This document shows, one piece after another, positions 34,255-45,361 of a DNA stretch of 64,000 nucleotides. The notes below the pieces were generated by a model. The model saw only the letters and a list, made by a program, of their open reading frames with translations, did not search any database and was not told where the DNA came from. Numbering within the stretch: the first letter of the stretch is position 1; every line of letters begins with the position of its first letter. The translations under genes and the position numbers were made by a program. This stretch comes from Liolophura sinensis. Its lineage: Eukaryota; Mollusca; Polyplacophora; Chitonida; Chitonidae. The stretch is from the NCBI RefSeq assembly GCF_032854445.1, contig NC_088297.1, positions 19,231,127 to 19,295,126 on the forward strand. The letters are read 5' to 3'.

Positions 34255-35305
34255 AAAATTAAGCACTACATGTGTGCAAACCCTGAGCTCAACACATGCA
34301 GTAGTTTTTGAGAAACCACTCTAAACACTTTGGTTAACATTAATCTTAAACATCACACACTCAGTCAGGAATTCAGTAATTTACGGTACTTAATACGCAC
34401 ACATCCCATCAATGATGAATATTCCCCTCTAGCTATTGTGCTCTGTATGTGTATAAACCCTGAGCTAAATACCTGCAGTCCCTTTTAAGACACTACCCTC
34501 TAATATTTTAACATTGTTTTTTTTTCTATTTTAACCGGATGCTGATGCTGAACCCCAGGGTATAACAAAAGCCATTTCAGGAGAAAAAAATGCAGCATGT
34601 AAAGGATATACATATATACAGCTATACATAAGCCACAGATGGGTGAACATGAGAACAAAATATGTTTAGAATTTGTATGATTTTAATAGTCATGAGACTG
34701 CAATAAACTGAGGAAAAACAACTAAAGCCATATGTTGATTAGAACCTGCATTGGTAATACATGACATGTTCATAGCCACATAAAGGCCTAGTTAATTGAA
34801 CTGTTGATCAGTTGTTGGGAACCAGAACAATATAGTCGCTGTACAAAGACAGTAAAGCTTAGCATAGATTTTCTGGACATAGTTTATGAAACTTTACACA
34901 AAAGTGACACAGGAGTAAAACAGACATACATGTAACATGCTCTAAAGCAATATATAAGTGTGATGGGAAAACAAACACATTATGGGTTAACATTTTTCTT
35001 ATTAATTTGAGATCAAAATACTTGTGCAAGAAACACTATGAAACACATTACTTACATATTGTAGATAGAATAGTCAGGTGCAGATAGAGTGAAGGATGGG
35101 GATTCTTCTTTTTTTGCTAACTATACACAAAAAAAAAACACTTAGAGGTTTTACACAAATATATTTTGGGGACAGTGTGATGCCTGGATTAAAGCATAAT
35201 ATAAATGTGTTAGGGGAATGTTACGGGAACTTAAAGCACAGAACATTTAAACAAGGGAACAAGTGCATGTTGTTGGCATATTGTATAAATGATTATTTTA
35301 TTTTA
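34255..35305. other. Non-coding DNA, one weak direct repeat
   Basis: Sequence around 33880-33960 and 34360-34440 shares phrases (AGTCAGGAATTC, then ACACATCC.ATCAA.GATG), suggesting an old local duplication with the SINE at 33972 between the copies. No exon recognised. Confidence 0.4.
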
Positions 35306-35558
35306 TTCCTCTGATTTAATTGATGTTTTACGCCATACTCAAGAACATTTTATTTCTACAGTGTTTATGGTGGGAAGAAACCAGGCAGAGCGAGGGGGAA
35401 ACCCACAACCCTACCCAAGTTGCCCGAAGACCTTCCCACGTACGGCCAGAGAAAAAGCCAGCATGAGCTAGGCTTGAACTCACAGTGACCGCATTGGTGA
35501 GAGGATCCTGGGCCATAGGGCAGTGCTGGCGTTCTAACCTCCTCAGCCATAGAGGCCA
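35306..35558 (-). repeat. Near full-length SINE-A
   Basis: Tail TCTGATTTAATTGATGTTTT, body with a short deletion after ACATTTTATTTCTACA, and head ending CTCAGCCATAGAGGCC. Moderately diverged. Confidence 0.9.
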
Positions 35559-35687
35559 ATCTTGATTTAATGGTATTGAAAAAAGGATATGCGACATATG
35601 CAATGGCTGTAGGTTTGATAGGTAGCATAAATAGAAATGTAACATGCATGTAAAAAAGTACTGCCGGGCAATTATACTGAAATTTGA

Positions 35688-35985
35688 GTGAGTGAGTGAG
35701 TGAGTGAGTGAGTGATTGGAGTTTAACGTCGTGCTCAACAATTTTTCAGTCTTATGACGACCAAGGAATCCTTAGGGCGCATGTAATGTACCTCCTTGTT
35801 GCAGGACGAATTTCCACCTTTTATCTAGTGCTGCTTCACTGAGACGACTTACCAAAGGCAAGTAAGCCTCCCTGCCCGAGCCATTATATTGATATGGGTT
35901 AACCAGTCGTTGCACTATCCCCTTCATGTCGAACGCCAATAGAGGTTATTACAACTTCCTCTTTTAAAGTCTTAGGTGTGAAGTT
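35688..35985 (-). repeat. SINE-B copy with GTGA tail microsatellite
   Basis: A GAGTGAGTGAGTGAGTGAGT run, then GATTGGAGTTTAACGTCGTG, AACAATTTTTCAGTCTTATG, CCTCCTTGTTGCAGGACGAA, TTTATCTAGTGCTGCTTCAC and GAACGCCAATAGAGG. It stops before the tRNA-like head. Confidence 0.9.
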
Positions 35986-36464
35986 ATGGTATAGAACATG
36001 TTTCCAAGACACAGCTTATCACTAAACTGACATACATTGGTCGCAGAAATGGACAGGAATTGCGAGCAACCACGTCATACACTAGGCCTATTGTTAGGTC
36101 TACTACCAGTGTGTTGAGGATAGCACACTGAGACCAAGGAGTGCGGGGTAAGTAAATGCTTACATATATTTCTGCATAAACATATCCCCATAGAGCTACC
36201 ACCAACCTTATGTCTGCAACTGCTTAGTTGGGCTTATTAAACACTGAGGTTGAGTACATGTGAAGCACTGACAATGCTAACATAAAGAGCACATGCAACA
36301 ACTTTGACAGTATGCGCTGTTGTAACCAGCCTACACATTGTACAATGCTGAACTGAAATGGCTCAGAATGGCAAACGTCATTCACAGGTTGGCGAGCACT
36401 GATTGGACTAATTATGAAGTGTATAAATTATTACTTAAAAAATAGTAGAAATAAGTGAACTTAC

Positions 36465-36620
36465 ATCAGGGGTTGTAGAAATACGTGCCATTGGGCTGAA
36501 GTTCCATGTGGCACTGATGGACCCCAGTGCCTGAGTAAGAACTAATGCCATTGGATAAAATAGCCAGGTTTGTAAGATACGATCTGATTGGGTCCAACAA
36601 TTTGCGGTCAAGACATGGTG
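36465..36620 (-). CDS. Candidate internal exon, unrecognised protein
   Basis: On the minus strand a long CT tract (the GA microsatellite at 36625-36652) precedes AG acceptors (exon at 36622 or 36620), and a GTAAGT donor follows at 36464. The 52-codon phase-0 frame starting at 36620 has no stop and includes RILQTWLFYPMALVLTQALG and NFSPMARISTTPD, a hydrophobic segment that could be membrane-associated. It is phase-compatible with the candidate exons at 39749-40033 and 28718-28999. A second overlapping frame is also open but meets a TGA just before the donor. Confidence 0.42.
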
Positions 36621-36624
36621 CTCT

Positions 36625-36652
36625 AGAGAGAGAGAGAGAGAGAGAGAGAGAG
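36625..36652. repeat. (GA)n microsatellite
   Basis: About 14 perfect AG dinucleotides. On the minus strand it forms the pyrimidine tract immediately upstream of the candidate acceptor. Confidence 0.95.
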
Positions 36653-37549
36653 TAACACTTTATTACCTCCTCACCAGACGTTGTTGTTGCAGAGATGGAA
36701 GGTTAGTATGTTTTTTGATAAAGTCATTAAAGTAACATGGTTGCCCAAATATTAGGTATTTTTGGGTTATTACAGAATGACATGAGTATAGGGTATTTTT
36801 CTCAAGAAATAAAAGTTACAAACTTTTCGTTAATCTCACTGCCAGCATTGTAGGTTGAGTGGATGTTTGAAGATAACCAAAAAAGTGAAAACTGGAAATT
36901 CTGCCAGAGTATTTAAATGAGGCGCTGTCAATTCAGTGGAAATTGAGAATGCGAAGAACGCTCGGTGAACTTCATGTGTAAACAAACAAAGCTGATTACA
37001 TGCGTAACAGAAGGACTTACGACTCGCTCGTGATAAGATCGACCAAAAAGAGGCGTAAAAAAGAGCTCGACAGGTTGACAAGCAAGTCTAGAGTTGTAAT
37101 TGGTGGTCATTTTGAACGGTGGAGTACATTGAAGAAAGAAACACGAAGAAAAACTAATGCTTGATAGGTGGGTGCAAATGTTGTTGTTGTTGTGGGCAGG
37201 TGTGTTAAACTTCGAACAGGCACAGGTTTCTGACTCTTAGTTTAATAAGACAATTCGTAACCTTCTCTGAATGCTGTTTAAGCTGCTGTACTCTGCACGT
37301 ATCTGTCTGTACGTCGACCCTCTGTCCTGTCATCTCTCTGTAGACGTACTGTACACAGCAACTTCAGCTTTACAACTCCATTGAACCGTATATAACTATG
37401 GATATACAAGATGACGACAAAAGATCTTTGAAGTCGAATCCACCTGTCAATGTCTCGTCCGTTATGTTTGTCCGGCGTTTGGTTAGGTGTGGTGGTTTAA
37501 ATCCCTTGTCCCATATAATGTGTTCTTGAGGTGTTGGTAAGATATAAAT
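36653..37549. other. Non-coding DNA, nothing recognised
   Basis: Open frames on the minus strand at 36836-37110 lack splice partners and recognisable content. Confidence 0.4.
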
Positions 37550-37750
37550 AAAAAAACATACAGCTCAGAGAGTAAATTGTCTTGTAAAATTACCACAGGT
37601 AGGGTTTTAATACAGCTGTTCATGTAAATGTATAACTAGTAGTAAATTACACTCCACCAAGCACCATGGCTTAAGCAGAATTAATTTATTGGATGTCACT
37701 GGTCTAGAATTACTCAAACTTCCATCACATTTGTCATACAATTACATTAA
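37550..37750 (+). repeat. Family C repeat copy
   Basis: Contains AGCTCAGAGAGTAAATTGTC, AGCTGTTCATGTAAATGTAT, GCACCATGGCTTAAGCAGAA and TTATTGGATGTCACTGGTCT, in family order. Confidence 0.7.
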
Positions 37751-37817
37751 CCCATCTGAAATTCCTGCGTGTCTGTAATAGTCTCCAGTTCTGAGTTAAG
37801 CGGAATTGTTTGTTTCT

Positions 37818-37922
37818 TTTACTGTTCTTTTACGCCATACTCGAAAAAAATTTCACTCTTACAAGAGTGGCCAGCATTATGACGAGAGTAACACCCGGAC
37901 AATCCACATTTTGCTGACAGAG
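37818..37922 (-). repeat. SINE-A fragment, diverged
   Basis: TTCTTTTACGCCATACTCGA, TTTCACTCTTACAAGAGTGG and CCAGCATTATGACGAGAG, then ACAATCCACATTTTGCTGAC. Confidence 0.7.
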
Positions 37923-38242
37923 AGGGTTAAGCAGAATTAGACACCGCTACAAAACAGATAGCCAGAGGTCGTGCACACATGTAAATATCTACAGATGTGG
38001 GTGTATGGTGGTCAAGTGTCACATGGTGTAAATACTTAACTGCTGCTGCCTAAATAAACTACACGCATGGGTAATCTCACATTGTAGCGGGTCCGGCAAC
38101 CAAAGATTGTAACAGAATCTGCGGATTAATGTGGATTCATTCACACGAAAAAATTACTTCCATTTTTACCGTAAATACCAGAAATATATGATCACGAAAC
38201 GGTTGGCTTCATGCTCTATATGTCACCTCTTGCTCTCTGCCT

Positions 38243-38525
38243 ATTAGTGGGTTCAGGGGCCTCCGTGGCTCAGTCGGTTAAAGCGCTAGCGCAGCGTAAT
38301 GATCCAGGAGTCTCTCACCAATGAGGTCGCTCTGAGTTCAAGTCCAGCTCATGCTGGCGGCCGTACGTGAGAAGGTCTGTCAGCAACCTGCAGATGGTCG
38401 TGGGTTTCCCCTGGGCTCTGCCCGGTTTCCACCCACCATAATGCTGGCCGCCGTCGTATAAGTGAAATATTCTTGAGTAGGGTGTAAAACACCAATCAAA
38501 AAAAAAAAAAAAATTAGTGGGTTCA
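38243..38525 (+). repeat. Full-length SINE-A with 13-bp target-site duplication
   Basis: The element at 38256-38512 starts GGGGCCTCCGTGGCTCAGTC and ends in a poly-A tail after ACACCAATC. A small deletion removes the GCTTCCTCTCC block. ATTAGTGGGTTCA flanks it at 38243-38255 and 38513-38525. Confidence 0.95.
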
Positions 38526-38907
38526 AAGTTTTGCCTGCTCTTTATCATACATGGTGTGTAAATAGTAGCAACTTAGACATCCATTGCACGTTGTTCTACT
38601 TTTGGAAAGAAATTGTGCTTTAAAAAAACAATTTCTCTTTTAGTCACAAGCACATATATGGCATTGAAATTAATTCATCCTTCATTCTGTTCTTTTGTTA
38701 AAAATGTTTTAAGAAATTATAGACATTTTTTTTTCCTCCTTCAAAGAAATTCCACTATCGTCGGTAAATCCACATGTATCACATAAGTAAGATTTGCACA
38801 CTTTTGTTGCATAATCCCTGGATGGTAATTTAACTGTTTTAAGGTGTGTTAAGTTACAAAACGTTGTGTAAGTGTAATTGTAATTCTTCACTGTGTGTGG
38901 TCGAGGG

Positions 38908-39060
38908 GAGGTTATTAGTGTTTTACGCAGTACTCAAGGATATTTCACTTATACGATGACAGCCAGCATTGTCATGGGAAGAAACCGGGCAAAATCTGGC
39001 AGAAACCCACGACCATCCGCAGGTTGCTGACAGACCTTCCTACGTATGGCCGGAGAGGCT
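38908..39060 (-). repeat. SINE-A body fragment
   Basis: TTAGTGTTTTACGCAGTACT through AAACCCACGACCATCCGCAG to ATGGCCGGAGAGG. The tail microsatellite and tRNA-like head are missing. Confidence 0.85.
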
Positions 39061-39394
39061 CACTATTATAACTGTTTGATGTAAATGTGGATAGTTAATT
39101 TCGTGGAAGTTTTAATTCATTCTCAGGCTTTCACTTACACTACATCGGTTAGTGTTCTTGGTGGAAGAAACTCAAGTGCCTTTGGCAAGTAACAGTAAGT
39201 AGTGAGTAGAAAAAATAAACAACTTTTTTTACATCACCCCTGGCACCAGCACAGGCCAGTGTGTATAAACAATGTACATCGTGGCTGTGTTGAAGCACGT
39301 ATTATTGACAACATTTACCTGATATGGTATGTACTAATGACTCCTCGTCACCATATGCCCTGACTGGTTTGGCTGCGGGGTGGAAGTGAACAAG

Positions 39395-39527
39395 TCTGTG
39401 GTGTGCCTGGCGAATTGCGGTGGTTTTTTCTGGCCACTCCAGTTTCCCTACATCTATAAGCCTGACCACCGTCATATACGTGGAAACGTCTTGGGTAAGG
39501 CGTGAAACACCAAAATAAACAAACATT
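39395..39527 (+). repeat. SINE-A end fragment, very diverged
   Basis: CACTCCAGTTTCCCTAC, then GACCACCGTCATATACGTGG, AAACGTCTTGGGTAAGGCGT and a GAAACACCAAAATAAACA tail. Confidence 0.55.
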
Positions 39528-39592
39528 CCAGAAGAAAAGAGGAAGCAATGCACATCCCCTACCAGTGTAAGCTGTCAGAATTTATCTTACCT

Positions 39593-39655
39593 GCATGGCG
39601 GCGGCTAGCATTATGGTGGGAGGAAACGGGGCAAAACCGGGGGAAGGGGGAAGGG
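39593..39655 (-). repeat. SINE-A body fragment
   Basis: GGCGGCGGCTAGCATTATGG, then GGAGGAAACGGGGCAAAACC. Only the middle of the element remains. Confidence 0.65.
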
Positions 39656-39748
39656 AACCGACGTAAAGCAAGTGATGTGTTGTCTTAGTTGACGTATGGA
39701 CTGCTCATGCGCGTGTGCGTTTGGCTATATGTGGGAAGACATAATTAC

Positions 39749-40033
39749 ATTCCAACTGATCTTAAAATATAGCAAGGTTGAAATGTCCTTATAACATTTC
39801 TTTGGTTTGGATATTTTGAGGAGATTTTGAACGAAATCGTCATTAAAGAGTTGAACACCTTTGCCAGGGGGTCGGTGAATCATACCAACTTTATAATTGT
39901 TCCATCTACTTTCTGCATGCATTGGAACCTGCATATCTGCCAGTATGTATTCCTCTAAATTCATTCCTTCCTTGAGGGAATTGGCTGTTGATGCTGGCAC
40001 CATCTGCATCAGCCAGCATGAGTAGACAAAAGC
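39749..40033 (-). CDS. Candidate internal exon, unrecognised protein
   Basis: The minus-strand acceptor TACTAGCAG (ending 40034) opens a phase-0 frame. It reads AFVYSCWLMQMVPASTANSL, then GMNLEEYILADMQVPMHAES, IHRPPGKGVQLFNDDFVQNL and KPKKCYKDIS, a well-balanced composition unlike random AT-rich frames. A weak donor GTAATT would end the exon in phase 0 at 39749; otherwise it runs to a stop at 39725. I do not recognise the family. Together with 36465-36620 and 28718-28999 it could form the 3' part of one minus-strand gene. Confidence 0.42.
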
Positions 40034-40209
40034 CTGCTAGTAGCAGTTATATAACATTTGTGCACATCTGTCTGCCTCATGAATCTACTACGGTATGGGG
40101 GTATCTTTTCCTGCAGAACGAAGACTTTGGTCAGAGCTGAATTTAAGTTAAATTGTTTAAATTATTTAATTTAGTAGAAAATAATATAAAATATTAAAAT
40201 TTAATAGAA

Positions 40210-40272
40210 GTATCCTTGAATAGGGCCTTATTCTAACTGTTCACATAAAAGCTTAAACAGGAACAAGTTACG
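40210..40272 (+). repeat. Family C fragment
   Basis: TAGGGCCTTATTCTAACTGT, then TCACATAAAAGCTTAAACAG and GAACAAGTTACG match the middle of family C. Confidence 0.55.
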
Positions 40273-40318
40273 TGGCTCCTATCCTCATTCACGGATTGGG
40301 CGAATGCGTATGTAATAC

Positions 40319-40402
40319 TTTATTTATTTATTTGTTTGGTGTTTTAAGGCGTACTCAAGAATATTTCACTTATATGACGGCGGCTAGCGTCATGGTGGCA
40401 GG
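40319..40402 (-). repeat. SINE-A tail and body fragment
   Basis: TTTATTTATTTATTTGTTTG, GTGTTTTAAGGCGTACTCAA, GAATATTTCACTTATATGAC and GGCGGCTAGC. Strong 5' truncation. Confidence 0.88.
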
Positions 40403-40974
40403 TTGACGTGGTAGTTTAATTTAGCTTCAGGTTAACAGTATGTTGGAATTGTAGGAAATTCCGTTGTTGATATGTTTATAGTATTGATTGTGAATAAAGT
40501 CGGTTTATGATCAAGTAAAATGGGATTAATGTATCTTTTTAATAGTTAATAATATTTCTAAAAATGCAGCTTATGTCATACCGCGAGCGTCGGCATTCAA
40601 TAAGCGTGAAGGTAATATTAACGTTAATACACGTACCTTACACAATACTGCATGCAATGAGCTGAGGTTTTTAATATATGTGCACTATAACATATGGGGA
40701 TGTTCCATTGGTGATGTCCAACGTTCATATTAATTGACGTAAATTTAAATATTCACGTCTTGTGGGAAAATAGACAAATTGTAACAAATTGTTAAAACAG
40801 TACTTAAATAACGTTAGAGAAAATCATACTATGTACGCACAAGTCATTGAAATGGCAAGTAATTAGCATTGCTCGCTGTAATGTGAGCTCGGCCTCTAAG
40901 TGGTGACAATACATAAATCATAGTTATTTATGGTACGTGCCCACCTACAATCAAAACACAATGTACACTAAACA

Positions 40975-41515
40975 TTGTTATATTTTCTCGGGCAAATCTT
41001 TGTTGGCGGTTTTGACTAGAATAATGCTAAAACATGGTTACATCGTTACAAAATGCTACAACATGGAAAATAAAGCCAGAGCAGCGACGACAGTGTGAGA
41101 AATGGGAAATGGTAACAGGTAACCTGTGAAATGCGGCCTTCGGTGAATTTCCCTCAAGCAGCGTAATAGAGCAATGCTAAATCCTAGTAAAACGTGGTTG
41201 ATGACACTGTGTTCACACCAGTATTATGTGTCAAAGATGTGCGTTAAGGTTTCTTTGTACTGTCATGCTTTCAGGCAAATCTTTATCTTACTGTTTGGAG
41301 AAACATGGTTACTTATGTGGTCAGACCGGCCATAAAGCACAGAAAACATCATGCTAGTTTTAGGTAAACATTTGTCCGGACATACGACCGTTTTTGCCGC
41401 AGTGGTGGTGAAATAGGGTAGATTGTGATGTGGTTAGACCTTATTATTGCCATACGTTCAGGTAAACTTTTGTCTGAACGGACACCCGTTGTTGACGTAT
41501 AGTGATCGTGAAATT
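40975..41515 (+). repeat. Tandem decayed copies of the SDR exon's 5' splice region
   Basis: Four diverged copies of the segment spanning the acceptor and start of the exon at 41561 lie upstream, with exon-start-like GCAAA/GTAAA words at about 40991, 41275, 41364 and 41462. The last three and the real exon are spaced 89, 98 and 99 bp. The copy at 41462 shares the upstream phrase CTTATTATTGCCATAC with the real exon, then GTAAACTTTTGTCTGA. Confidence 0.7.
41055..41158 (+). repeat. Family C copy
   Basis: AATAAAGCCAGAGCAGCGAC then GACAGTGTGAGAAATGGGAA, then GGTAACCTGTGAAATGCGGC. It lies inside the run of decayed SDR-exon copies. Confidence 0.75.
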
Positions 41516-41560
41516 TAGTAAATGGTATGTGTTTATACCTTATTATTGCCATACTTTCAG

Positions 41561-41766
41561 GCAAACCCTTGTCTGACCAAGTGGCCGTTGTGACTGGCGC
41601 CTCATCTGGTATCGGGGAGGCCATCAGTAAGGCGTTGGCAAAGGCAGGCGCACGTGTTGTCCTGGGAGCTAGGCGAACGGAAAAACTGGAAGAAACTGTA
41701 AAGGCAATCGAAAAAGATGGTGGAAAATCTGTGTGTAAAAAAACAGATGTTACCATCCGACAAGAG
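41561..41766 (+). CDS. SDR oxidoreductase, first visible exon (cofactor-binding region)
   Basis: Classical short-chain dehydrogenase/reductase, predicted to oxidise or reduce a small alcohol/carbonyl substrate with NAD(P)(H). The acceptor CTTTCAG ends at 41560 and a GTACAA donor begins at 41767. The exon starts inside a Gly codon and encodes KPLSDQVAVVTGASSGIGEA (TGxxxGxG cofactor motif), then an alpha-beta segment with GARRTEKL. A basic pair after beta-2 favours NADP over NAD. It ends at TDVTIRQE. Five exons (41561-47060) give about 250 residues, close to the normal SDR length, so only a very short initiator exon is missing upstream. I could not place it. The substrate is unknown. Confidence 0.93.
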
Positions 41767-42541
41767 GTACAAAATGGCTCAATACACTGACAGTTTTCAA
41801 GAGGGATAGAAAGAGATAGGCGTAACTGTGAATACGTAGCTACGTTAGCAAAATGCAGTTAAATTTACTACAACCCCTATTGTTTTTCACATAGTGATGT
41901 AAAGGTACCATTGAAATATACACCAGCATGATGTAAAGTTACACTAAGAAAGGTTGCATATAATTTGATACATTAATGGTGTGAACCTTTCGTAGGCACT
42001 TGTATATTTATACAGTACTTTTTATAGATATATTTTTCTATTTCATAATCTCCATGTGATAGAATACACCAAAATATTGTGCATATATATGTATACAGGT
42101 GTCTGAAACAGCCTTGTATCATACCAATCGCTTGTTGGCTGCATATTAATGCTTCGTTTCCAGGATACAGGCCAAGACACAATACATCTGCCCGGCCGCC
42201 GCCGTATAAGTTTTGAGTGCGGCGTAAAACACCAACCAAATAAATAGGACACAATACAAGGTTTTCGAGCTTGCGGAGCCTCGTTGGTAATCCGTGAAAT
42301 TTAACATCGCCCACAACACAAACTGACGTCACTATGTTTTCATTTCGGTGTAACTCAAAAACTGCCCATGAACATATTCCCCACAAAAATTGTCATTGCC
42401 AAAATATATGAGCGACTCACAACTGCTATTACACAGGGTCATTTATTACCTTAGGTAGGAAATTCTGTATTTTATCCGATGTCATTGATGCTGGGGCCTT
42501 GGTTACATTTCATTTTTTCTTATGGTACTTTTCTTGCTCAG
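41767..42541 (+). other. SDR intron, contains a SINE-A end
   Basis: GT-AG intron joining two phase-0 boundaries. It holds only the SINE-A fragment at 42178-42247. Confidence 0.85.
42178..42247 (+). repeat. SINE-A tail fragment
   Basis: GCCCGGCCGCCGCCGTATAA, GTTTTGAGTGCGGCGTAAAA and CACCAACCAAATAAAT. Only the last 70 bp of the family are present. Confidence 0.85.
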
Positions 42542-42682
42542 GTGAAGGATTTAGTAAAGTTTGCAGAGTCCACTTTCGGTCCTGTAGACATTCTGGTAAA
42601 CAACGCCGGGGTCTTTTACTACTCCTTGATGAAAAATGTCCACGAGGACTTATGGGAAAAGACTGTGGACGTGAATTGCAAG
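42542..42682 (+). CDS. SDR oxidoreductase, exon with NNAG motif
   Basis: The acceptor ends at 42541 and the GTAACA donor begins at 42683. The 47 codons, phase 0 at both ends, read VKDLVKFAESTFGPVDILVN then NAGVFYYS, and end TVDVNCK. They contain the structural NNAG motif and the conserved Asn of the alpha-4 helix (DVN). Confidence 0.93.
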
Positions 42683-45137
42683 GTAACAAATTATGGTTAT
42701 GGTTGTATTTCAGACCCACGAGAAACCGGGCCGAAGTATTAAAATGATATAAAAGGTAACCCTATATGGAACAGGGTTAACACCACGGTGTCAAAAGATT
42801 TACTGTCAGTAACACTATTTAAGCCCTATTTGAAGTCATGAAAAAATATCTTCTGCAGTTTCCCGAAAATTGGCCTGATGTGAAGTGATAATATTCCTGA
42901 CGTGGCGATAGATCAGGCAGATATGACGTCAAGTAAGGCAGTTATGCTGGAATGACGTCATACAGCACCTTGCAATCGTTCCTTTCTTATTACTCAATAT
43001 TGTAGAGGACAGTGGAATGGATTTTCGTCAAAGCCGGCTAGTCATTATCCAGTTGGATCAAGAGTTCGAATCCAGTTGACGCTGGTCCAGTAGCGGTTAT
43101 AAACCAGAAGTTTTTCAGAAACTTGTCAGGATTCATTGTGTCAACCATTTGTAAATATATTTTCCACCATGTGCTTGAAAAGCGCGGAAAAGACATTAGA
43201 CGATATATAAATACATATACAAGTATCAACAGGGACAACCTGGTAGATGATTTTGTGTGGTGCCGATTGAGGGCCTTTCGATACCTGGCTGCCTCCACAG
43301 GGCAAGGTCTCGACGTGGTTTATTACAAAGGGCGAGGCAACGTGGAAGCTAGGTAGCGAGGTGAGGCAGCGAAGTAGCTTTCTCTCGGCTTTCGTGCTTT
43401 TGAACAAATTTGACTGTCCCCCATGCTTGAACCTTGCCGGCTGCTTCGTCTGAGATCAATAGATCCACAACAATGAGCCTTCCTTCTCTTCGTCAACCCT
43501 AGGTCAGGAGATTAGGCGCCTGGCGAGGTGGAATAGTTTCCTTCTCAACAACCCCTGCAACCCACCCCCGATTTAAGCACTGTTCTCTCATGAATACGAT
43601 ATGATGGACTAAAATGTAAAAGGCGTCAAACAATTAACATAATGTGGTGGTATCCCTGTACAATTTTATATTTACTACGTACAGTGCAACAACAGAAAAC
43701 AAATTGCAAGAACAAATTGAAAATGTTTTCTTTATTTTTAATTAGTATTTTCGTGGTGTCTCTATAAAAACAAAGTATTAAAAACGCAAACAAACTTGTG
43801 CAACTTTGGACTCAATCCGACTGTTTATATGCAGCCTCCAATACAAGAATGAAACAGATCCACATGCATATATTGCTTAAACAAGGTACCAAACGTCATC
43901 TCTGGCCAAGCAGCGTAACTAGACCGAAGGGAATCCGTAAAGAATAGGTTGCTGATTACGTTATCATTTCCACGTGACTTACCTGTATGCCAGTTCATTC
44001 ATGCTTACCTGAGTAAACCTTGGTGAACGAAGACTGTGCAAATGGAGCAAACCGTGTCAAATGTTGTTCACGTGACTAAAGCACGTGACACTCGCTCATG
44101 CGCATTTCAACCTTACCATATTTGATCTCCGTTGAACGCGTCTAAGAAACACTTTTTACCATAACAAATCAAACGGCCTAGTAGTATACATGTCCAGCTA
44201 AGACTTCAGTCTGACAGAATTCGAATCCATAGGTTTTCAAGAACTTTCATGTACGATAAAAAAGTAAGGTGTTAGCAGAGCACACTTGACTGTATATCAA
44301 CTGACAAAGAATCGTATGAAAAAGAGTGTATTTTCGCCAGCTCCTTTCAAAATCGAACATATCCACATTTCTTTTTAACTAAAAAAAATCTGTACGAGCA
44401 CGTGACTGTGGGGGAAAAGATGACGTCAAAAATCATGCGGAGAGCAACACGTAAAGAGCAACCTAGCCCTTAGAGCTCCCCTAACAAACTTATTTCCCGC
44501 GTTATCGAGGCAACGAACAATAATCTGGTGGATGCATTCTACTAGAGTTATCTCCCCTTGTCCGTTGTCTCTCTTCTGTTTGTCAATATTCTGACGATAA
44601 GTTGTTATCGCCGCACAAGTTCGGCAATTTGAAGCACCTACTAACTTTTCTCCTATATTACACATTTTACTACTATTTGAAGTAATAAAACATATTGTGC
44701 ACGTCTTTAGTAAACAGCTGATGCGTATTAAAAGAAGCAGCATTCGAAAATCAGAATGCAAATTTGCATTGTACTATACCAATTGATCGATCTGGAACCG
44801 AAAAATAGTGGTGGGTTTCTTCCAACGGTAATGCTGACGGCCGTGGCGTATGCGAAATATTATTGACTACGGCGTAAAACATCAATGAAATAAATAAATA
44901 AATAAAGAAAGAAATAAATAAAACCTGAAGGTTTCGTATTATATGTGCAAAACATATAGGGACAAGTTTCACGTGCGATTAATCTATGAAATGCCTAGAA
45001 AATTATTGACAAGTTTGAATAAAAAATTTCAAGTGCATCCCAAAGGGATTCCCATAACATAATTCTGGGTATGCTCCAGACTGCTGTGTGTTCATATATA
45101 TAGTCATATATCTTGTCTTCCTTTGTGAATCAAACAG
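42683..45137 (+). other. SDR intron, 2.45 kb
   Basis: Joins phase-0 boundaries. It holds a SINE-A end at 44808-44906. Around 43063 a GTTCGAATCC word resembles a tRNA B box but no A box or cloverleaf is present. The rest is unremarkable. Confidence 0.85.
44808..44906 (+). repeat. SINE-A end fragment
   Basis: TGGTGGGTTTCTTCCAACGG, TAATGCTGACGGCCGTGGCG, TATTGACTACGGCGTAAAAC, then ATCAATGAAATAAATAAATA. Confidence 0.8.
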
Positions 45138-45230
45138 GGTGTTTTGCATGGAATTGGAGCCGTCATTGGTGGAATGGTTGAGAGAAAGAAGGGGCACATC
45201 GTTAACATATCGTCAGAAAATGGAAGAAAA
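45138..45230 (+). CDS. SDR oxidoreductase, exon with catalytic serine
   Basis: The acceptor AAACAG ends at 45137 and the GTAAGA donor begins at 45231. The 31 phase-0 codons, GVLHGIGAVIGGMVERKKGH then IVNISSENGRK, carry the catalytic Ser of the ISS motif. Confidence 0.93.
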
Positions 45231-45361
45231 GTAAGAGCAGTTTTTACGCCACATAAACATGTAGCTAATGCTACTAATGGCGATGGAGTGCAACGTCATT
45301 TCTTTGAGCTCTTTGATGAAGGTTTTCCTAACAGGAGTAAAAATATGTGATTTGTTGGCAT

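Noticed and set aside
37380..37500. ATG at about 37399 as the missing first exon of the SDR gene
   Set aside because: The following frame does not end in a phase that joins the exon at 41561 with a good donor, and it is about 4 kb away.
43020..43100. GTTCGAATCC near 43063 as a tRNA gene
   Set aside because: B box only; no A box at the right distance and no acceptor stem.
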